Source: Oscarella lobularis (lineage: Eukaryota; Porifera; Homoscleromorpha; Homosclerophorida; Oscarellidae). From it: a DNA stretch of 64,000 bases. The notes under the pieces were generated by a model. That model did no database searches. It worked only from the letters and a program-made list of their open reading frames with translations, and was not told the DNA's origin. The DNA lies in the NCBI RefSeq assembly GCF_947507565.1, contig NC_089190.1, forward strand, positions 1,302,001 through 1,366,000. The letters run 5' to 3'. Shown here one piece after another: positions 35,717-47,129 of this stretch (position 1 is the first letter of the stretch; the number at the start of each line of letters is the position of its first letter). The position numbers and the translations under genes were made by a program.

Positions 35717-36325
35717 AACTACGGCAAAACGTCTGTGTTCAAGAAGAAACTAACAGGTACATATATTATTTTTCTACGGTTCAACGAAATGATCCCATTG
35801 CTCGGCCTTGCTTTTTCTGAGCGCCCATCTTTCTGTTGTGATTGCCGTAACTGCCCTTGTAACGCTCCTTCGCCGCTCTCGCCTTTAGCTGATTTTGACG
35901 CTTCATGGGGCCTTTCTTTTCGTCGCCCGTGTTGTCTGAATAACCCTTTTTGAGCTCACCCCCTTTGCCTTGCCTTCTATGCTTCATCTAGTCATCCGAA
36001 GTTAGATAGAGTTCCCTAGGGCTACACGTAGTCTTTACCTGGGGCCGAGGATTTTCAGGCAGCTTTTGTTTTGTCGCTCTCGTCGTTTCCGTCGTCGTCG
36101 TCGTCGTCGTCTTCGTCGTCACGGTTTGAACAAAGGCAACTTTTCGTTGAGCCTAAGACAGAAAAAATTGATTGAATTTTTGACCACGGATCTTAGAGAA
36201 GGGACATTCAGTATCAGTATCAGTATCAGACATTGAGTCGAGTGTGCACCTTTTGATGCGAAAATCTTCGACGGTCACAAAATCTGGCGCTCCAGGATAG
36301 AATCATGGTATCGTCGTATTTGTCC
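35374..36325. repeat. Segmental duplication, left copy
   Basis: About 950 bp, highly similar to 38080-38985 in the same orientation. It starts at TGTGGCTATTGAGAACCGAA inside the calpain-15 last exons and runs through the ASCC2 3' end. An expanded GTC-rich trinucleotide run (about 36093-36118) is present only in this copy. The end is near CGTATTTGTCCT at about 36325. Confidence 0.85.
35781..36325 (-). pseudogene. Duplicated 3' end of ASCC2
   Basis: It contains the last coding exon of ASCC2 (NHNRKMGAQKKQGRAMGSFR) and part of the preceding acidic exon, but nothing of the rest of the gene. The intact ASCC2 uses the right-hand copy. The exon frame is still open, with two differences near the start of the exon (GGELKK versus GGAFKK). 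Confidence 0.8.
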
Positions 36326-36730
36326 TTTGCACGCATGCGTAAGTACACGTGTCACGGGCAGCTGTCACGGGACTACAGGAAACGAAATGATAATGTCGGA
36401 GCAGTAAGTCGCTCTTTTGAACCCCCGGCCTGCACCGATCGTTGTCTCATAGAAATACCACTGCGACGAAAGACGCGTCTGGACCGGCGATGGATTCGAC
36501 CGCCGCTAGCGCGGCTAGCGGTATATCATCGCCTGGTTCGTACTTAGTCTAATTTGGGGGCCCACACCCGAATCGTCATGAACATGCTATATTCAGAGCC
36601 GTACGGCTCTGGCTATATTGAGTATTGCATCGTGCATGCAGACCTTGGCGAAGTTGCCCCCTCCCCTCACTCCTCCAGATTTTGACTAGCTAAATAATTG
36701 ACAGATTCTACTGTGGATCTGCTTAATATC

Positions 36731-37971
36731 ATGCGTCATCAGCGGAATTATATGCTTCGTTACAAGAAGTTCGGGGAGCACACCCATATTGCTGGTGACT
36801 CTTTCTCGAAAATTGACAACTGTACCCTGGGCTCAAGCTTTATTTCAAATTATGTCATCCCCTCCTTTGGCATTCCAGATTCCCGCTTCACCTTCGGCCT
36901 CTTTTCCGGCTTTGACAACGAGAAGGAACATCCAAAAGCAAGGAGGCGTCTGTCCAATTTTGCTAGTAAATACGAGAAGAAATGCATCAGCATCCCCAAA
37001 ATTGAAAATAAATTTGACGTGCATCGTTTCCTGGCAAATGAGGTCATCTACCCATTGACGGGCTGCTGTTGGCTTTCAAAGCATGATCATGAGAAGGCAA
37101 AGGAAAAATACCCGCAAAAGTACAGCAACGTTAAGCTGTGCAACACCGGATTGGGAGACGAAAAGACCTGGCACGGGTCATTGGATATGATATCAAAAGT
37201 CACAATTGAAGATGATCAAGATGATGAAAATGAAGGGGATGATACTGAAGATGATGATGATCAAGAGGATGGTTCTTATGTGACGCCAGTGACAGTAGCT
37301 TCACCGTCACCTAACAACAGCTTTACTAGTAGCTTTACTAGTAGTGAAGATGACTTGGAGTCAGCAGTAGCATCAGAAGTGAAGTTTCAAAAAGGGAGTA
37401 CCGGTATGTACAAATTACACCTTTGGTTTCAATAACTGCAACCGTGTATTTAGATATCTCGATTCATTTGCCCCAGGTTAGTACCCAGGTTGTAGTCTGG
37501 TCATTTGTTCAGCATAACCGGCATCCGGACGAAAATCCGCTTGTTCCAGCGATCTTAATCAACATGCGCTCATTTCGTTTCGTTATGTATGACTGTGTGC
37601 ATGACGTTTTTCTGGAACTCACTGATGATGTCCCGTTTTTGAACAAGACGGGTCAATTCAAATTGCTCTCCATCGCTTATCTTTGGGTGATATTACACCA
37701 TTCAATGTTTTTGAATCGACTAAAACTTCCTGACGGAACGGCTGGAGAAGGCAAGAGTGGATTTTTGGAATTGGCAGAAAGTCGCAAATGGAAGCAACAT
37801 TACTCTGCACTCAAGGACTATCACAAGAAGACCTTTACCGTCCGTAAGGAGGAAATGCCAGACCATGATGTAACGATTGGGCGTCCTGCAGACTTCATAA
37901 CAGAACCTGAACCATCACGAAAGAGAAAAAGGAAGTCAACTAAACGGACGAGGCGGACTGGAGAAAAATGA
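36731..37971 (+). CDS. PD-(D/E)XK nuclease-like protein with acidic insert
   Basis: Two exons join in phase: up to 37403 and from 37454 to the stop at 37971, about 395 residues. The true start is uncertain; an acceptor-like TTGACAG at about 36699 suggests an upstream exon. A likely nuclease core is WHGSLDMI (Asp near 37180), then E-x-K in SEVKFQKG near 37375, then the helix and strand VVVWSFVQHNRHP and LVPAILINMRSFRFVMYD. A very acidic stretch of Asp/Glu (37205-37275) lies between the two motifs. The C terminus is basic (RKRKRKSTKRTRRT), possibly a nuclear signal. Such stand-alone proteins occur in invertebrate genomes (from memory, not checked). It sits alone between two copies of a duplicated segment, which suggests insertion. 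Confidence 0.6.
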
Positions 37972-38079
37972 AACTGATTTTCGATTTGCAACTCTACTAC
38001 ACTAAGGTAGAGTTCTGAATGTCTTTTCTTTTGGTCTAGCATTACGAGTTCAATCGTTGCGTGTAAATGAAAAAGTTTG

Positions 38080-38425
38080 TGGCTATTGAGAACCGAAATC
38101 CGAGTTTCGTTTTCAAGTTCGAGGCGGATTGCATAAACAGCATGGACATGGTGAGTAGCAGAAACGCCATGAAGACAACGGATTACATTAGGCCTCTTTC
38201 ACGGCAGGGGGCTAGCGTCAATGTTCTCTTAGGCAAGTCATACTAATATTGACTTAACTGGAAAGAACGAATGACTACAGTGTAAACTTCTCACCGAAGG
38301 CATCGATGTCTCAAAGTTGTATTGACGACTCAGCTCTTCGTGAGCCTCAGCTGACCAAAGGTAACTACTTGCTGCATCAGCTCTATCCTCTCTAGAAAGT
38401 CGAAAGTACGGCAAAAAGTCTGTTT
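38080..38425 (+). pseudogene. Duplicated 3' end of calpain-15
   Basis: It matches the last exons of calpain-15 (VAIENRNPS, SSRNAMKTTDYIRPLS) without any upstream calpain sequence. Changes relative to the functional copy alter the frame: GACTTAACTGG replaces GACTCAGCTGG near 38252, and the intron is shorter. Confidence 0.8.
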
Positions 38426-38985
38426 TCGAGATTCAAGAAGAAACCAACAGGTACAGTATATTATTTTCTATGGTTCAACGAAATGATCCCATTGCTCGGC
38501 CTTGCTTTTTCTGAGCGCCCATCTTTCTGTTGTGATTGCCGTAACTGCCCTTGTAACGCTCCTTCGCCGCTCTCGCCTTTAGCTGATCTTGACGCTTCAT
38601 GGGGCCTTTCTTTTCGTCGCCCGTGTTGTCTGAATAACCCTTTTTGAACGCACCCCCTTTGCCTTGCCTTCTATGCTCCATCTAGTCATCCGAAGTTAGA
38701 TAGAGTTCCCTAGGGCTGCACGTAGTCTTTACCTGGGGCCGAGGATTTTCAGTTGTAGCTTTTGTTTTGTCGCTCTCGTCATTTCCATCCTCCTCCTCGT
38801 CTTCTTCGTCGTCACTTGTCTGCAGTTTGAACAAAGGCAACTTTTCGTTGAGCCTGACAAAAAAAAAGTCGATTGAGAGTTTGACATTGAGTCGAGTGTG
38901 CACCTTTTGATGCGAAAATCTTCGACGCTCACGAAATCTGGCGCTCCAACGGTGGAATCGTGAGTATCATCGTATTCGTCCTACT
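38080..38985. repeat. Segmental duplication, right copy
   Basis: Right-hand partner of 35374-36325, in direct orientation, with 1,754 bp between the copies. This copy supplies the functional ASCC2 3' exons, while the left copy supplies the functional calpain-15 3' exons. Confidence 0.85.
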
Positions 38986-41450
38986 CAAGAAAAGTAATTG
39001 GTCGCGCAGAAAAAGAAAGGGAGATAAACGGACATCATAGTCGTCAAACTGAGTATTCAAAAAGCGATCCCGCATCGAAGAAACAAACGACTTATCGTCC
39101 AGCACGCTCTTGCTGCTGATATCACGGTTTCTGTGCAAGAGTTAAGATGAGAAGCCAGTCGAGGCATCAAAAGCAAAGAGCAGTGCCTCTCTTTATATCG
39201 TATTTTGGAATAATCGAGCTCTTGCGAACGAAAAACGTCCATTTCGTCGTCGTCGAACACATTTCTTCGCTTCGACAAAACGCCTTCTGTCTTCTCGACT
39301 TTATCAGGCCTGTTTCCGAAAAAGGTGCTGTTATGTAAGTGTACATCCTGTCTGGTATACCTAATCTCTGTTTTCTTTTCTTGGGTTTCTGACGCTTGAG
39401 CTCCTTGATCTTCTAAGAGAGAACCGATTGTTTTCTCAGCGTCCCAAGCGCATCCTTCCAGGCACGTCTACACGCGTTTATATACATATTGAATAATACC
39501 ATTTCCCAGCGAGCGAGTTAATTAATACCCTGATAAACGCCTCCTCCAAATGAGGAAAGACCTCCTTTACTTTAGCAATCTAAGAACAGGGGCTCAGCAC
39601 CTGAGATAGCAATTATAGCATACCATATGATCTTCTTTAGTTAGCTCGTTTTCCTCGGAGTCGTGTCTCCGTCCGAAGTCAAGTGCTTTCATTGTATCTC
39701 TAATGTACAGGGCTTGATTGGAATCACTGTGCAACAAACAAGTTCACTTTTAAATGTGACTATTGATTTATACGTACAGCGATGGAAGAGCAACTTCTAC
39801 TCGACGCCAATCTTCCTCAATGGAGAACACCGCGTTGTAATTCTTCAGAAATCTTCCAAAATTTTCATTGATCAAAGAGACAAGAGGTGTATCAGTTAAA
39901 AATACTCAGAAGACGCCAGCATAAATGCTATCAATTCTAGGAGCTTGTCTGCCAACTCTTCTCGTCGCCTCGGAGTTCTAGAAGGAAGGGGGCATAAGGT
40001 CATATAGTTGAGTCGGAGGATGCAATATACCTTTCAGCATCAATGGGTTTCAGATACGCTTCCTCGACGAGACTGTGAACCAAGGAAAGCAAGGACGCTT
40101 TCGAACGTAGGAAGGCCTCTCTCAAATTCTCCGACCTAAAACGAAACTACATTTCCCCTCGAATGAAATTTTTTTCTGCGTGCACCTACCGCCAAACTAG
40201 CGGACGCAAAAGCGGCACAAGATTCTCAAAGAGACTAACGACCCTAGGCGGCCCCCCCCAAGAGAAAGGATTAGAAAGCAATGCGCCTCATTGAATCACG
40301 TCTACTCTTTTGCAATCAAATGCTTTGCGAGCGCCGGTGCAGCCACACTGCACAGTCTCACGAACGACGAGAGCGTTTGACCAATGTCGTTCGCGTAGTG
40401 CAAAACATCGTCAACTTCTGATACAGACCATCTGCGACGACGCTATTAAGGATATGAATAGTATAAAATACTGTTACGTTTCGTCGGCTTTGGCTTCAAC
40501 TCTATCCTTGAGCTTAGCAAAAGCCTGACACAGAATACAAGGAGTGATTGCTTCGCTTGGGCTCTGTGCTACTTACGTCGACAATGCCATCACACGCAGA
40601 ATTCAAATCATCAAAGTATCTAATTAGAAAGGAATGTCTCTACATATGAGTGCTGTGTTCGTTCTACGCTTACAGTTTCTGTTTAGAAAACACGTTCGTC
40701 AGCATTTTCGTCAGCAACGGACTGTTGACTGCGTCCCCGTAGAGAACGCACAGGTCCATCATTTTGGGCACGTCGAGCAGAAAGTGGTTATAGACAATTT
40801 CCGCGAACGCGTCGTCAGATAAGAAGTTGTCCTAGTACGCAATTCAAGTCAGAGGAGAAATCAACGATGACTACTAACTGGGCTCTCTTTGCTAGTGGAG
40901 AGCCTGACAAAAGTGAAGAAAACTCGTCGATGAACGCTCCGGTGAATGTCCCTAGCAGCTACAGGCACGGCACTAAGAGATCTGAAAAAAATGTTCGGAT
41001 ATCGTCTGTCAGAAAGGTCAGTGATGTCTACCTAGGTGAATGTCGCAGATACGAACTTAGAAACGTTTTTAGAGAATCGTCAAATATGAGCTAAAATGAG
41101 TAAACGGACAGCATTTGTTGTCTGATGATTGCGGGATGATGGATTCGTCTACTCATTGCACCTGACACCAGAATTTGGAGTGATCTCTCGTTAGCAGCCA
41201 CCGAAGATCGTCATCGATGATCTCTAGCAGCTCTATCCATTCTCCGAGCGCTGCCTGATCGGATGGATCAGACGGAAGCGGAGTGTAGAGAACGAAATGA
41301 ATCGTTTCGATGAGGGACGGATGCTTTTTTCAAGAATGTTCATAGGGACAGCGATCGAAAGCTTGCGATTACCAAATCAGGCATATCCTCCATCAGTCCA
41401 GTGATAGGATTCTTTCGCAGTTCGTGGCGCCGATCGAGTGGAACGGCCAT
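38475..41450 (-). CDS. ASCC2: Activating signal cointegrator 1 complex subunit 2
   Basis: Ubiquitin-binding subunit of the ASC-1 complex, acting in alkylation repair with ASCC3 and in ribosome quality control (family knowledge). The first exon begins at 41450 (MAVPLDRRHELRKNPITG). The next exon reads HFVLYTPLPSDPSDQAALGE and ends with DDDLRWLLTRDHSKFW, matching the family N terminus. A CUE domain is split by an intron: VKEVFPHLEEAFI near 39560 and CLEGCAWDAEKTIGSLLEDQ near 39440. Further on are RRNVFDDDEMDVF (near 39260), EYDDTHDSTVGAPDF (near 38960), an acidic DDEEDEEEDGNDE stretch and the terminal NHNRKMGAQKK exon. About 12-14 short exons; not all joins were traced. The start is divergent from adenylyl cyclase. 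Confidence 0.88.
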
Positions 41451-41599
41451 AACACTACGTGGTGCAATGACAAATAATAAATAGACCGCACCTTCTACGC
41501 AGTCGTGCGCAGCGGTATTCTACTCACGAACGAACTACAGTAGAGTCAGGAGTGAAAGAAAAGAACAGGCGGCGCGTCGACCAGAGGGAACGGCTCGAA
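41451..41599. promoter_or_regulatory. Divergent promoter of ASCC2 and adenylyl cyclase
   Basis: The two start codons are 149 bp apart on opposite strands, so a shared promoter is likely. No further motif was recognised. Confidence 0.45.
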
Positions 41600-43507
41600 A
41601 TGACGAATCGCAACGAGACGATCGAGATCGAACTCGACGAGAGAGGCTCGCTAAAGGTAACGCTTCCGCTCGCGCTTGTCTTCCCGCCGCCCAAATCGTT
41701 TCTTTCCCAGTCGTCGCGATCGTCCGAGACGGCGAAACGTCGATTCTCGTTCGCGAAATTGAAAACGGAGTTCTACAACGAGGAAACGGAGCAGTTCTAT
41801 CGCCACTACATCCTCAAGCAGAATCGAACGACGCTTCTCGCGTTTCTCTGCGTCATGGTCTTCGCCGGCAGCATAGTCATCGGCCTTTACGCGAGATTTG
41901 TGGTGAGGGAGGGAAAGAAACGAAAAGGGGGGCGGGTGTGGGCGGGGGAAGGGTGGGCGTGCCTCAAACTCGGCCCGTCGCCATGGGCAGATGGGCCGCC
42001 GTTGCGTTTCTCCGCTCGGCTGTTAAGTTGCACCTGACCTGTTCACGGTAATGCGATGGGGAGATGTTCGAAGACGTCTTGCGTCTCTACGAGAGGTGTC
42101 GTCCCCCTATAGTAGTCTTCCCTAGGGGGGTAATATATATATATAGCCTTGGGGGTTGATTGAGAAGAGCTAAAGCTTCGTCTGGATTACATCAACCAGA
42201 CGTCGACGGCTCTGTTCGAGAGAGTAGATGTAGTGAGCTCGAGATTAATAATCGATTGGGAGACATAGATATAATTAAGGATATCAAAGTCCTTCGATAG
42301 GCGAGCTCTCCTAATAAAATAGATCGGACGCAGAGACTTCGTTCTATCTAAATATTATTTCCTAGCCGGACAATGAACCGCACGTCGGTCCCGCTATCGT
42401 CTTTGGCGTGTCGACCTTTATTCTAATTCTCTGTCTTCCCGCGACGCTGCTCCGCTTCACCGACGCCACGCGCAAGTGGATTTCCATATGCGTTTGGCTT
42501 GCGCTCGTCGCCCAGATTTTCGTTCCGTCCGCGTTTTTCGTCGATCATCATTTTGCCTCGTGGCTTTTCATGCCCCAGGTGCTCTTCGTCACGTTCGTCA
42601 CCTACACCATGGTGCCGTTCTCGACGCGCGCCGCCATTCTGACTGGCGTCGTCACGACGATTTGTTACCTGTCCGTCTTCGGAAGTCTCGCCAATGAGGA
42701 CCTAAATACGTTGGCACTTCAAGTTCGTTTAGAATTATTATGATTATGATTATGATTATTATTATAATTTATTTTATTTTTTGTTTGCAGGTGGCCGCCA
42801 ATTTTGTACTTCTCTTTGCCGTCAACTTTATCGGCATCTTCTATCACTTCTCCGTGAGAAGCGTTCACCGGGGAGCGTTCAATCAGACGCGACAGTCGAT
42901 CGAAGCGCGAATCATGCTCGAGGGAAAGAAACGGGAGAAGGTTCTTGCTCTTAGAATATTTCTTTTCTCTTTTATGGTATTTATTTGCTTCTAGGAAATG
43001 CTTCTCAAATCGGTTCTTCCCGATTACGTTGCCCGAGAGATGACGCAAGACATAGCGAGTCTGAGTTCGAACAAACTCGAACGCTTTCACAAGATGTACG
43101 TGCAGCGTTACGAGAACGTCAGGTATGAATTCGAACTGGTTCACGTCGCTCTATCTCACGACGAAAAATTAGCATTGTATTTGCCGACATCGTCGGCTTC
43201 ACCAACCTATCGAGCAATTCGACGGCAAAGGAGCTCGTCAAGATGCTCAATGAACTCTTTGCGCGATTCGACGAATTGGCCGAGGTTGGCCTGGCGACCG
43301 GATCGATTATTCGTCGTATCGATTTTCAATATTTTTTTAGGAAAACGAGTGTCTTCGTATCAAGTTGCTTGGCGACTGCTACTACTGCGTTTCCGGCTTG
43401 CCCGAGCCGAATCCGAATCACGCGAGAAATTGCGTCGAAATGGGTCTCGCTATGGTTCAAGCGATAAAGTAAAATAATAATAATGGCAAGCGAAAGGAAG
43501 AGATCAT

Positions 43508-43555
<48 letters not shown>

Positions 43556-46500
43556 GAAAGTTCGCGAGGCGCTCAAAGTCAACGTCGACATGCGCGTCGG
43601 CGTGCATTCGGGCGCCGTCCTCTGCGGCGTCCTGGGCCAGCGCAAGTGGCAGTTTGACGTCTGGTCCAATGCCGTCACTCTGGCAAATCACATGGAATCG
43701 GGCGGAAAACCAGGGTAAGATATGAACCATATAGTCTAAAATTTAGTTTGATCTTCTATCTATATTCTAGGTATGTTCACGTGTCGAAGGCCACTCTCGA
43801 CTGTCTCGGCGACGACTACGAAACCGAAAAGGGCGACGGAGGAAGTCGCGACGAGTACATCAAGAAGCTGGGCATCTCCACGTACCTGATCTGTTCGCGT
43901 CGTCACGATCAAGTAACAAAGGCGATGATTCTGCCACTCTGTTATTCCCCCCCCCCCCCCCCCCCCGCGTTCTTCAGAAAAAAACGCCCGTGAACGACGC
44001 GAAGCCGGAGGAGCGCGGTCGACGAGCCGGACGAAATTCGTTCGGCATCGTCCGGCCGCCGAAGACGTTTTCGGGCGGGAGATCGATGTCGTTGTCGGGC
44101 ACGACGTCCATGGACGGATTGTCGACGCACTCAGGAATGCCGCCGAAGCCGTACAAAATCATGCCGAGACTTTCGCAGGTGTTCTCGAGCACGGCCCAGG
44201 CGCCGTTTTCGTCCGTGATGCCCGGCTCGAAGACGGAATTAGGAAAAGTGGTGAGATGAACTCCCCCCCCCCCCCCCCCCCCTCGAAGCAGAGGATCTTC
44301 CTCTCTAGAGTTTGTTCATGATGTCGATGGGATTGTCTGGCTCGGACATGCCGTCTCCTACGAAGACGAACTCGCACCAGAAGTGCGTGCGCGAGACTGT
44401 TTATATGAGTGTTTCAGCTGTATTGATTCTCTCTGTAGTGGTAGCCGGTTTGCTAGCGATTCCTATACGGTGACTCGCGAGGAGGAGGACGCGCTCGCGC
44501 GCGAAGTGGCGTCTCGCATGCAGGAGACGTTGCACAGTCAGAAAATAAGAAGCGGGTGGGTTGGGGGCTTACTTTGGTGGCAATAATCTCTTTCCCACTG
44601 TCAGCGAGTCTTCTTTTTTTTTTTCTAGACGATGGAGCGGATGGAACCGATTTTGGGCGATTTTCTTTTGCTGTTGCGATCCGAGAGCTGATCAGGTTCG
44701 TCTTTTTGGGGGAGGGACCTTCCTTCGCTGATTTTTTTTTGCACAGTCTATCCAGTATAGAAAAGTGGAAGAAAGTCAGGATACACTTCATTTCAAGTAC
44801 AGCGTTGGTAGCGCTTTTGCCGTGATGGTCTGCATATATATCGTACAAGCAATGATGCTGCCCAGGTATCAATAATGGCATGAGAAACAACCCTGTCTCG
44901 ACGCGCATTCTCTTTTCATTCTCAGGACGCCTATGTTGCTGGGCAGCTTTCTCATCGTCGCAGCGTTGATGATCGTTCTCTTGTGCCTTCTTTTTGCCGA
45001 TTCGATTCTTGTGAGTCTGAAACGGCGCGTTTGTGCGAGAGCGATCTTTTTTTCCCACCTCTTCCCGCAGAAGGATCCTCCTTCGTTTGTACGTCGCGCA
45101 GCGGACTACGTCAGCAAAAATAAGATCGTTCGCAGCGTCATTTCCTCTGCTGTCATCGGCGTTCTTCTCGTCGTTTCGTTTCTCAATACGACGGCGCCTC
45201 ATTGCACGGACGTCGACGAAGACCACTGTCCTGTTAGTGAACGTAATCGATTGGGCCTTCAGTGCTGATCACGTTGTCTCTATGTAGACAAACTGCACCT
45301 CTGCCAATTTCACCGAACACCATCACAGCCACGATACGCAGGAATGCCATTTTCCTCAAGTACTAATACTCTTCTCTCAATTTCGAATGCGGTGCATTCA
45401 ACACAAGCCCTCTCTGGTTTAGTATTTTATCTTTACAGCCATGTTGGCCATGATATCCACAGTCGTCTTCATTCGACTTCACTCTCTCGTTAAGAGCTTT
45501 ATTCTTCTGAGTGCAGTCATCGTTTATCCGGTGATTTTTCTCCACGCCAAGCCGTGCGCGTTCTTCAGCGGAAAAAAGTACAAAAAGGAAGGTAGCTTTC
45601 TTTGTTTTTTTTTTATTGTCTGCTTGGTAGTTGCTTCTTGGAAGACGACAACGTTCTGACGAGTGTATGGCTCGTCATTTCGTTTGCAGTTCTGTACATT
45701 TTAGCGAGACTGGTGAGCGCGAGAGAAACGTCTTGAGTCCCCGATTTGGCTGATGCGTATCGATCGTTTTAGGTCGAGTATAATCTCAAGATCGATCAAT
45801 TGTGGAGAACTAAAGTACGTTGCCCCACCACCCCGAAATTATACAGTACAGTAGTCACCTCTCCTGCAGTCGTATATCGAAAAGGAAGAGATGGATACGT
45901 TGGAAGACGTGAACGTCTGGCTCCTACAGAACATGCTTCCCCAGCACGTTGCCCAACATTTCACCGAGCTATTGCAGACGGGAATGATTAGCAGTAATGT
46001 GAGTGGGGCCCCCCTCTTTCTTGATAATCGAGTCGACGTCTCTATTTCTAACGCGGTCTAGGAGCTCTATGCGGAACAGCACGACAACGTCGCCGTCATG
46101 TTTGCCTCGATTCCTAATTTTTCCGAGTTCTACAACGAGGACATTGCGAGCAAAGAGGGCATCGAGTGCATACGACTTCTCAATGAAATCATAGGAGACT
46201 TTGACGAGGTATTTTCGCATGTTAGCACGCGCGGCTCGTTGCGCACGCAACGATCCTTTTGCCTCGCTTAGCTTCTACTGAAGCCCAAGCTGAGCGCGGT
46301 CGAAAAAATTAAGACGATAGGGAGCACGTACATGGCGGGATCTGGGCTTCATACAGGCAGGAGAGGAATGGTGAGTTAGGGAAACTATGCTGACGATATT
46401 ATAAATGTGCGAGTTTTTATCTCCGTTCATAGAAACGGAAAGAAAACGATTGGCAGCATCTCTATGCTCTCGTTGAATTCGCGTCGATGATGCAAGATAG

Positions 46501-46966
46501 ATTGCAGGCGATTAACAAGCATTCGTTCCAGAGTTTCAAGCTACGAATAGGTACGTTGCGGCAATAAATTCGTCAATCAAATAATCAGTTGGCTTGTATT
46601 GGGTATAGGAATCAATCACGGCCCGGTCATAGCGGGCGTAATAGGAGCCACGAAGCCTCAGTACGACATCTGGGGCAACACAGTCAACGTCGCTAGTCGT
46701 ATGGACAGCACAGCCAAGATCGAAACGATTCAGGTAATCGACGCACGCGCCTTTCCCTTCTAAATCGTCTTTTTTTTCAGATGACCGAAGCAACTGCCGA
46801 CATACTAATAGCGGGCGGATTCAAGCGAGTGTCCGAGCGCGGGCTGATTGACGTCAAGGGTAAAGGTAAACTCCGCACCTTCTTCATGTCTCTAAAGGAG
46901 AAGAAGCAAGAATCGGCCGAGGACGGTGCTGGAGGTCGTCGTGGCACACTGGATCTAAGTATGTAA
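41600..46966 (+). CDS. Transmembrane adenylyl cyclase (class III)
   Basis: Makes cAMP at the plasma membrane, usually under G-protein control. The N-terminal cytosolic part ([18 protein letters not shown]) leads to the first membrane block ([19 protein letters not shown], then [14 protein letters not shown] and others, about 41840-42850). Catalytic domain C1 follows: [15 protein letters not shown] near 43170 and [15 protein letters not shown] near 43365 carry the two metal-binding Asp residues, then [18 protein letters not shown] near 43585. A linker rich in Ser and Arg is followed by a second membrane block (about 44670-45780). Domain C2 (45870-46966) has [18 protein letters not shown], then [32 protein letters not shown] and [18 protein letters not shown]. 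About 25 short exons. The subtype was not settled. Several introns hold long homopolymer or GT runs. Confidence 0.9.
43514..43553 (+). repeat. GT dinucleotide microsatellite
   Basis: About 20 uninterrupted GT units in an adenylyl cyclase intron, ending in the TAG acceptor just before the [12 protein letters not shown] exon. Confidence 0.95.
43947..43966 (+). repeat. C20 homopolymer in an intron
   Basis: A run of 20 C shortly upstream of the CTTCAG acceptor of an adenylyl cyclase exon, forming most of the polypyrimidine tract. Confidence 0.95.
44264..44282 (+). repeat. C19 homopolymer in an intron
   Basis: A run of 19 C within the next adenylyl cyclase intron, upstream of the CTCTCTAG acceptor. 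Confidence 0.95.
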
Positions 46967-47129
46967 CAGAGCTATTTAATGAAAGTATCATACGCATAGA
47001 GGGGTGATTGATTGATTGACTGTCGCGTTCTACACCCGAAATTTAAGTTCCTATAAATATATAGTCGGGGGAGGGGAAAGTTTATAGGTGAAACTTGACT
47101 ATCGAGTTCGGGGCGCTGCACTCGCTTTT

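Noticed and set aside
44453-45226. 257-residue minus-strand open frame under adenylyl cyclase
   Set aside because: It crosses exons and introns of the plus-strand gene with no motif. The plus strand encodes the second membrane block.
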